Shown here: positions 53,114-58,094 of the stretch, piece after piece
Layout of the letters: each line of letters opens with the position of its first letter
Numbering within the stretch: the stretch's first letter is position 1
Assembly (NCBI GenBank): GCA_003211535.1
Contig: QCSJ01000003.1
Span: 1 to 58,094, forward strand
Length of the DNA: 58,094 nucleotides
Direction of reading: 5' to 3'
Source: Synechococcus sp. AG-670-A05
Lineage (GTDB): Bacteria; Cyanobacteriota; Cyanobacteriia; PCC-6307; Cyanobiaceae
The notes under the pieces: model-generated
Told to the model about the DNA's origin: nothing
Database searches by the model: none
Seen by the model: only the letters and a program-made list of their open reading frames with translations
Position numbers and translations under genes: made by a program

Positions 53114-53350
53114 GTGCCACTTCTGCAGGATCTGGTTCAGGAGCTGCAACAACGTTTCGACGGGCAAGACCCGCCACCAAATAGTGCTGCCGTGGCTGAT
53201 GCCGCCAGCTCAGAACGCATCAATGTCACTTTGCCGCGCGGGGTGATGGACGAACTGAAGCGCCATGCACTGGAGGAAGGCCGCAGCTGCGGCAATTTGG
53301 CCGCTTATCTGGTGGAGGAGGCCCTGCGCCGCCATCGACCGCTGCATTAA
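53114..53350 (+). CDS. Ribbon-helix-helix (CopG-like) DNA-binding protein
   Basis: The 78-residue protein has a C-terminal ribbon-helix-helix: strand SERINVTLPRGVMDELKRH, then helices with EEGRSCGNLAAYLVEEALRR. An N-terminal helix (LLQDLVQELQQRFDGQ) precedes it. It probably binds DNA as a dimer. No toxin gene lies beside it, so it is not an obvious antitoxin. GTG 53114 is chosen. Its stop overlaps the end of the convergent pseudogene. Confidence 0.8.
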   Translation: MPLLQDLVQELQQRFDGQDPPPNSAAVADAASSERINVTLPRGVMDELKRHALEEGRSCGNLAAYLVEEALRRHRPLH

Positions 53351-53980
53351 TTGAGCAAGTCATTGGAGATGGCTCCCATCGCTCCATTGCGCCGCAGCTT
53401 GAGGATGCAGAGATTCAACGGCGCTCTCAATGGATAGCCGGTTCGGAACGCAAATCCATAGCTCTTTTCCGTCAGGGTGAACGGAGCCAGTTGTACCGCA
53501 AGTTCAGGGCTGTTTTTGAGGTGATACAGGATCGCTGGGCGATGGAAGTTCATCGCTTCCGTTTTAGTTTTTTCAAGACTTTCTCGATGGCTTCTGCGAG
53601 AACTGTGACGGAACAACGTGCATGTTCTTTTCCTGCGCCAGTTCTTTCCCTCTCGTGCCCTCCAAGACAGCGGCTCGTTGGCCGATCAGTTGGTCTGGAT
53701 CGGTGATGCTGATCGAGCCCACCAGAGAATCAATCTTCCCCTCGTTGAGGGCACGAATTCCTTCGCGCGATGTTGCCTGTCGAATTGGCTCGTAATAGAG
53801 ATTGTTTTCTTCGGCGTTCCTCCTCCAGATATCAATGCTGATGTCGCTGCGATCATCGTTGTTCTGGTTGACAAATGGGGCGCTGCCGCCAATGCCCACC
53901 TTGAGCGTCCGAGCCATCAGCGGTGGGACGACAAAATGCAGGCAGAACAGCAGGCTGAGTGCATGAGCAGACCGCTTCAC
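53347..53980 (-). pseudogene. Decayed family 3 extracellular solute-binding protein gene
   Basis: The first frame has a signal peptide and a binding-protein lobe (KVGIGGSAPFV, ISIDIWRRNAEENNLYYE, ALNEGKIDSLVGSISITDP). It then jumps to RAAVLEGTRGKELAQEKN of the second lobe, so about 100 or more residues between them are missing. After HVV the homology moves to another frame (VTVLAEAIEKVLKKLK) and then to a third (EAMNFHRPAILYHLKNSPEL to the end). The missing part would hold a pore segment if it was a glutamate-receptor-like channel. The gene cannot make a working protein. Its start overlaps the stop of the 26-residue gene. Confidence 0.8.
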
Positions 53981-54057
53981 CGCTGGTCCAGACGCTTGAC
54001 GATGATGGACATGGCGACTAGGGAACTCGCCAGAGCAATCAGTAAGGCAGCGGTCAT
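53977..54057 (-). CDS. 26-residue single-helix membrane protein
   Basis: A short frame encodes one hydrophobic helix (MTAALLIALASSLVAMSIIV) followed by a basic tail KRLDQR. Its TGA overlaps the GTG start of the pseudogene (GTGA), and the 66-residue gene is seven bases upstream, so its spacing is gene-like. No family is recognised. Confidence 0.4.
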   Translation of the reverse strand: MTAALLIALASSLVAMSIIVKRLDQR

Positions 54058-54064
54058 CGGTGGT

Positions 54065-54265
54065 TCAGGTCGCAGCTGGGACGGCCAGGTTGGCATCCAT
54101 GGCCCCCAGGAGCCATTCGGCGACTTCCATCCTCAGGGCATAGGCGCATTCGTATCGCCCTTGTTGTTCCAATGACTCCAACCTGCGCTCGAGGAAGTGC
54201 AGGGTTTCGACCGGAAGTTGGTTTGGACGCATCGATCGCGCCACAATGTTGTATCCAATAGCCAT
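54065..54265 (-). CDS. Small hypothetical protein
   Basis: The 66-residue protein is mostly helical (PVETLHFLERRLESLEQQGR, CAYALRMEVAEWLLGAMD) with no membrane segment. It looks conserved in style and is preferred over the overlapping plus-strand frame. Function is unknown. ATG 54265 or the adjacent GTG 54268 starts it. It is divergent from pdeM. Confidence 0.55.
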   Translation of the reverse strand: MAIGYNIVARSMRPNQLPVETLHFLERRLESLEQQGRYECAYALRMEVAEWLLGAMDANLAVPAAT

Positions 54266-54331
54266 CACAGTGATGCACGGACAGGCACCTGCGATGCAGT
54301 CAGGGCTACAAAATCTCGCTGCGTCCTGCGG

Positions 54332-55006
54332 ATGAATGGGCAGGAGTGGGTCTGGCGGAGCGAGTCCCTGCGGTTTCTAGGTGAACATGCCCTCTGGCGG
54401 GAGCAAGGACGTCAGCTGATGGTGGCGGATCTGCACCTTGGCAAAGCAGAGGTTTTCCAGGTCCATGGCATCCCGTTACCGACTGACGGCGACCGCGGAA
54501 CAGTGAATGCTCTGCTCCAGCTCTGTCATGACTGGGCTCCAGATCAACTCATTATTCTCGGTGATCTGATCCATGCCCGTGAGGGGCTGACACTTGAACT
54601 GCTTGAGACCCTGCGTTCGCTGCCGGATCTCTGCGGTTGTGAGGTGCTGTTGATCGGCGGCAACCACGACCGCTATTCCTGGATCGAAGGCTTGCCGCAG
54701 CTCCCCTCCCAAGGCGTTGGCCATCTGTGGTTGAGCCATGCTCCGGAGGCTCCGCCCGCTTCGGATCTGCTCAACGTCTGCGGTCATCTCCATCCCGTGG
54801 CTTGCCTGAGCAGTCGGGCGGATCGCTTGCGTCTCCCCTGCTTCGCTTTTGATCCCGCCGTCCCCCGTCTGGTGATTCCAGCCTTCGGGCAGTTGACGGG
54901 AGGCCATGACTGCGGCGACCGTTACCAGCATTGGCTAGTGGCCGACGGAGCCATCCTTCCTTGGTTCGAACCACTCCTCAACAACCAGGGGCTACGGTCC
55001 GCATGA
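54332..55006 (+). CDS. pdeM: PdeM-like metallophosphoesterase
   Basis: The 224-residue enzyme has the metallophosphoesterase signatures VADLHLGKAEVF, ILGDLIHAREG, IGGNHDRY and CGHLHPVA. This size and the motif order match PdeM, named for its link to a DNA ligase/helicase repair operon in other bacteria. No such partners lie here, so the role is less certain. ATG 54332 is preferred over an upstream in-frame start at 54197. ATGA joins it to the next gene. Confidence 0.87.
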   Translation: MNGQEWVWRSESLRFLGEHALWREQGRQLMVADLHLGKAEVFQVHGIPLPTDGDRGTVNALLQLCHDWAPDQLIILGDLIHAREGLTLELLETLRSLPDLCGCEVLLIGGNHDRYSWIEGLPQLPSQGVGHLWLSHAPEAPPASDLLNVCGHLHPVACLSSRADRLRLPCFAFDPAVPRLVIPAFGQLTGGHDCGDRYQHWLVADGAILPWFEPLLNNQGLRSA

Positions 55007-56484
55007 ACGACCGGAACAAGGTCGGCCAGCTACGAAGAGGGATCCGTCTGCGCAAGCGCTGGTTGGTACTAGTTTCTCCACTCCTTGTGCTGGGCGGGTT
55101 GATGGCCCTGGCCCCTGACGTGCCGCAGCAGAAGCAAGTTGCAGAAGACTCGGTTTCAATGCACGAGACCCGTCGGGATGGTGAACCTTTTCAGTACATC
55201 CCTGACGACGAGGTGTACGCCCTGGATCTCGACCCACGGCGTGTTCGTTTTGGACTGCTGGAGGGCTGGGATCGGGAGCAGGATGCGTTTGAGGATATCG
55301 CTGCACTGGCCTACGTGTCCGGGCCGATGTACGAACGCCATGTCGACAACGGTGGACGAGAGATCACAGTCCCGTTGGGTGATCTGAAGTTCGGCTCCCG
55401 TGTTTGGAAAGCGCGCAATCGCACGGCTTCACGCCAACGGGCTTTCATCGGCATTCGCCACAGTGGTGTCGTCGATTTCAGCTATGGCGAGCTGACCGAA
55501 GACCACACTCGCACATACGACACCTTCATTGGGGGGCTGCATAGCCTTTACAACGATCTCGAGGAGCCCCCTGCGAGCTACAAGGGGGCCTACAGCATCA
55601 GCATGGGACAGCGGATCCGCTATTACCTGCCAAGGATTCGCATGGTGATGGGACTCCGCGACGACGGTTATCTGGAGGTGCTGATGAGCCGTGATGGCCT
55701 CACCCTCGAGCAGAGCAAGGATCTGGCCAGACGTCGCGGTTACCTGGCGGCTTACATGCCGGACCATGCCTCGAAAAGCCGGTTCATCATCCCCGGGGTC
55801 AAGGGGTTCACCGAGGAGGATGCCAATTGGATCAGCGGAGGGGCGACAAGTTTTGTTCATGTCCCATACATGCTGCGGCTCAGTTCCCGTCAGATCCCTC
55901 TCCGTGGCAATCTGATCGCGAACTTCGCACCCAGGCTCCCAGGGGATGAGGCCTGTACCGGCCCGTTGGAATGCCTGCAGGCCGTCGGAAACCGCATGGC
56001 CGATCGAGCCTTGGCAGGACTCAATCGCGTGATGGAGCAGGGGGTTGAACCCTTCGCACGGTTGATTTGGGCTCCCACGAATCCGGTGAAACCGGATGTG
56101 GAGCAACTGCCTGATCCAGCATCTGGTCTGAATCGCTCCCCTTTGCGGGAACCGCCGATCACCGCTGACCCCCTCGTGCTGTTGGAGCCTCCTTCGAAGC
56201 TTGATCCTGAGGTTGAATCAATGATCAAGGGTCGCGATTATGGCGGGGTTGAGCCCTTTGCTCCGCAGGTGCCGCTGCCGCCGGATCTTCCACCTCCGGT
56301 ACTGCTGGAAACCGCCAGCCCAGATGCGCCAGTGATACCGGATCCTGATTCAGACCTCGGTCTAAATGACGACACCGATGAGACGATGGTGATTGATCTA
56401 CGCGACAGTCTCGAAGGAGCTCCGCCACCTCCCGAACTTCCGCCGCTCAATCCACCACCGTTGCCGGTTGACAGCTCCAATTGA
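55003..56484 (+). CDS. Membrane-anchored hypothetical protein with proline-rich tail
   Basis: The 493-residue protein has a basic N-terminus, one membrane helix (WLVLVSPLLVLGGLMAL), a globular part of about 350 residues (EGWDREQDAFEDIAALAYVS, FIGIRHSGVVDFSYGEL, PDHASKSRFIIPGVKGFTEE) and an acidic, proline-rich tail. The globular part, with its repeated YERHV/GGREI style, looks extracytoplasmic and folded. I do not recognise the family, although it has a phosphodiester glycosidase-like feel. It is coupled to pdeM by ATGA. Confidence 0.75.
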   Translation: MNDRNKVGQLRRGIRLRKRWLVLVSPLLVLGGLMALAPDVPQQKQVAEDSVSMHETRRDGEPFQYIPDDEVYALDLDPRRVRFGLLEGWDREQDAFEDIAALAYVSGPMYERHVDNGGREITVPLGDLKFGSRVWKARNRTASRQRAFIGIRHSGVVDFSYGELTEDHTRTYDTFIGGLHSLYNDLEEPPASYKGAYSISMGQRIRYYLPRIRMVMGLRDDGYLEVLMSRDGLTLEQSKDLARRRGYLAAYMPDHASKSRFIIPGVKGFTEEDANWISGGATSFVHVPYMLRLSSRQIPLRGNLIANFAPRLPGDEACTGPLECLQAVGNRMADRALAGLNRVMEQGVEPFARLIWAPTNPVKPDVEQLPDPASGLNRSPLREPPITADPLVLLEPPSKLDPEVESMIKGRDYGGVEPFAPQVPLPPDLPPPVLLETASPDAPVIPDPDSDLGLNDDTDETMVIDLRDSLEGAPPPPELPPLNPPPLPVDSSN

Positions 56485-56528
56485 TCAGGCCGGTCGCCAT
56501 CGCTATCCGCAAGGCCAGCTGATCAACA

Positions 56529-57002
56529 TCAACCCTCCTGGTTGGAGGCCAGGGCACTGACCACATCGCCTCGGGTGATTACACCCAAGGGCTTCCCATT
56601 ACCTTCGAGGACTAATAACCGTTGTGTGCCTCTGTCATGCAGGAGTGAAGCTGCCCGGGGCAAGCCAAGCTCCAGGCTGCAGGAGTGGGCGTCCCTCCGC
56701 ATCAGGTCTTTCACCGTGGTGCCGAGCACCTGGTGGACCTGCTTGTCCTAGTTGAGGGGGTTGCGCAGGTAGATCACGCTGTCCAGCAGCATTACGTATG
56801 GACCTGGGTCCACCCCGCTCTCGCGCATCATTAGGTCCTGTTCACTCAGCTTTCCGATCAGAGCTCCGGTCCCATCCACTACTGGCAGTCCACTGATGTG
56901 GTGGACACTGATCAATTGAACGGCCTGCTGCAACGGGGTTTCAGGGGTGACGCTCAACACCGGCTGGGTCATCACATCTGCCACCGACAGCTGCAGGACC
57001 AT
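56529..57002 (-). pseudogene. CBS-domain-pair protein gene interrupted by in-frame TAG
   Basis: Two CBS domains lie in one frame of 158 codons. The first is MVLQLSVADVMTQPVLSVTP through LSEQDLMMRESG, the second is VLGTTVKDLMRRDAHSC through PLGVITRGDVVSAL. TAG at 56750-56748 (codon 85) sits between NPLN and DKQVHQ, where homologues are expected to have Trp (TGG to TAG). CBS pairs bind adenine nucleotides. As written only the first domain is made, unless the second is started internally at TTG or GTG. No frame change is needed. Confidence 0.85.
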
Positions 57003-57033
57003 GATCTGAAGTCAGCTGAATCCACTCTGCGCG

Positions 57034-57570
57034 TTGTCGTTGCCCCTGCGCTCCCTGGCCAATGGCCTCACCATCGCTCGGGCTGTGGCAGGTTTGCCGT
57101 TGATCCTGGCGCTGCAGGCTGGCTGGTTCAGCCTGGCTTGGTGGATTCTGCTAACGGCTGGCCTCAGCGATGCCGCCGACGGCTGGCTCGCCCGTCGCGC
57201 TGGGGGGGGTGGCAGCTGGGGGGCACGGTTGGATCCACTCACGGACAAGGTGCTGATTGCCGCGCCCCTGCTCTGGCTGGCCTCAGCGGGAACATTGCCG
57301 ATCTGGGCTGTCTGGCTGTTGCTGGCCAGAGAATTGCTGATTTCCGGCTGGCGTGCCCAAGCTCCGGACGGGGCCCCAGCCTCCAGCCTCGGTAAGGCCA
57401 AGACTACTCTTCAGTTCCTTAGTCTTTTGTTGCTCCTCTGGCCCCAGTCCTGGCCGGGGCCTTCCATGGCGGTATGGATCGGTTGGTGGTTGTTCTGGCC
57501 GTCGCTGCTGCTGGCTGTGAGTTCAGCCGTCGGTTACCTCAGACCCCGATCAGGGCTGCATCAGCGCTGA
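57034..57570 (+). CDS. pgsA: CDP-diacylglycerol-glycerol-3-phosphate 3-phosphatidyltransferase
   Basis: The 178-residue membrane enzyme makes phosphatidylglycerol phosphate, precursor of phosphatidylglycerol, a required thylakoid lipid. The CDP-alcohol transferase motif is intact: DAADGWLARR, then GARLDPLTDK, giving the D-x2-DG-x2-AR-x8-G-x3-D-x3-D pattern. Several membrane helices follow. TTG 57034 is the start. Its last 32 bases overlap the convergent epimerase gene. Confidence 0.93.
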   Translation: MSLPLRSLANGLTIARAVAGLPLILALQAGWFSLAWWILLTAGLSDAADGWLARRAGGGGSWGARLDPLTDKVLIAAPLLWLASAGTLPIWAVWLLLARELLISGWRAQAPDGAPASSLGKAKTTLQFLSLLLLLWPQSWPGPSMAVWIGWWLFWPSLLLAVSSAVGYLRPRSGLHQR

Positions 57571-58094
57571 AATCGGGATCCTCCGTTGGGGCCAGGGCGT
57601 AGTCGTTCTGGAAGCTGTCCGCCAGACTTTCGGTCAGATCAAACCGCGGTTGCCAAGCCAGTTCCCTCTCAACCCGCGTGATGTCTGTCAGGAAATGGTT
57701 GAGCCTCAGGGGAAAGGCCTTGCGGGCTTTGGGGTCCAGGTTGGACGGATCGAAGGGGCGCATGTTCACTGCATCGGGGTCCTTGCCGCAGGCGACGGCT
57801 GCTGCGCGGATCAAGCCGCGGAAAGTGATGCCCTGTTTGCCGGAGCAGTTGTAGATGCGATTGGCAGCGGCTTCCACATCGATGCAACGTGCCATCGCCT
57901 CTGCCAGATCATCCACATGGCCAAGCTGAGTGATCGTGCTTCCATCCCCCGGCAGCGGCACCGGGCGGTCGTGGGTGATGCGATCAAAGAACCAGCGTTC
58001 GACGGGGTTGTAGTTGCCGGGTCCGCAGATGTAGGTGGGGCGGAAGCTGGTGAAGGGAATGCTTTCGGAGCGCAACCAGGCTTCTGTGTCGGCC
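57539..58094 (-). CDS. NAD-dependent epimerase/dehydratase, C-terminal part (runs off window end)
   Basis: About 184 residues of an extended short-chain dehydrogenase are visible, with SFRPTYICGPGNYNP after the catalytic region, LGHVDDLAEAMARCIDVE, and YNCSGKQGITFRGLIRA. This matches the CSP41-like group of cyanobacterial and plastid epimerase-type proteins. The N-terminal nucleotide-binding fold and the Tyr-x3-Lys site lie beyond the window, so the substrate and activity cannot be judged. Confidence 0.87.
   Translation of the reverse strand, partial: ADTEAWLRSESIPFTSFRPTYICGPGNYNPVERWFFDRITHDRPVPLPGDGSTITQLGHVDDLAEAMARCIDVEAAANRIYNCSGKQGITFRGLIRAAAVACGKDPDAVNMRPFDPSNLDPKARKAFPLRLNHFLTDITRVERELAWQPRFDLTESLADSFQNDYALAPTEDPDFSADAALIGV

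Noticed and set aside
53114-53350. Ribbon-helix-helix gene as an antitoxin
   Set aside because: No toxin-like gene lies on either side; the neighbours are the PPC-glutaredoxin gene and a decayed transporter gene.
53618-54175. Plus-strand 185-residue frame over the decayed binding-protein gene
   Set aside because: The minus strand carries clear binding-protein homology and a signal peptide; the plus frame has none.

Overview
The window reads as the chromosome of a marine picocyanobacterium, most likely a marine Synechococcus (inference). The sequence shows a GC-rich, tightly packed genome with chlorophyll synthesis (chlI), a cytochrome b6f subunit (petG), cytochrome cM, a ferredoxin-NADP reductase with an N-terminal phycobilisome-linker domain (petH), lycopene cyclase, a CAAD thylakoid-type protein, the clock output kinase SasA, and the OpcA/Zwf pair. 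I see no rRNA, CRISPR array, insertion sequence or prophage. One tRNA gene, tRNA-Glu(TTC), is present.

Layout. Positions 1-545 hold the start of an MFS transporter, divergent from an alpha/beta hydrolase. From 2140 to 16675 almost everything is on the minus strand: a peptide-type ABC transporter pair, hom, sufE, a folate cyclo-ligase, ruvC, chlI, a DUF3370 protein with a class A beta-lactamase-like hydrolase, an RNA methyltransferase with cytM, rsmD with hisH, trxA, guaB3 and a CAAD protein. Only petG is on the plus strand there. From 16769 the plus strand carries gyrA-crtL and, after a minus-strand GH57 glucan enzyme, leuA, a sugar-type ABC permease and a Nif11 protein. Positions 25.0-27.0 kb hold small, poorly recognised genes. 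Positions 27-38 kb carry a pseudouridine synthase, a decayed SemiSWEET gene, a PgpH-like HD phosphohydrolase, folD-oxygenase-crtE-DUF212-RecD-like helicase, then acyP-cobB and opcA-zwf-petH on the minus strand. Positions 41-47 kb hold tRNA-Glu, sasA, a CpcS-like protein, pepN and a peroxiredoxin-like gene. Positions 47.7-58 kb hold an AT-richer interrupted cyclophilin/cupredoxin gene, a rhomboid, a carotenoid-isomerase-like oxidase, a PPC-glutaredoxin fusion, a ribbon-helix-helix gene, a decayed binding-protein gene, pdeM, an interrupted CBS gene, pgsA and a truncated epimerase gene.

Many genes overlap by 4 bases (ATGA, GTGA or TTGA), which points to translational coupling. The functions mostly serve core metabolism: NADPH supply and use (zwf, opcA, petH), pigment synthesis (chlI, crtE, crtL, an isomerase-like oxidase), one-carbon metabolism (folD, folate cyclo-ligase), amino acids (hom, hisH, leuA) and purines (guaB3).

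The most notable signals are four interrupted genes: two with a single in-frame TAG (48046-48048 and 56748-56750) and two with several frame changes (27594-27856 and 53347-53980). Others are a PPC-domain/glutaredoxin fusion, a ribbon-helix-helix gene with paired direct repeats in its promoter, and a 71-base antisense overlap of rsmD with petG. I did not find a convincing new multi-gene system. The best candidates for new biology are the amber-interrupted cyclophilin/cupredoxin gene and the small-protein cluster at 24.7-27.0 kb.
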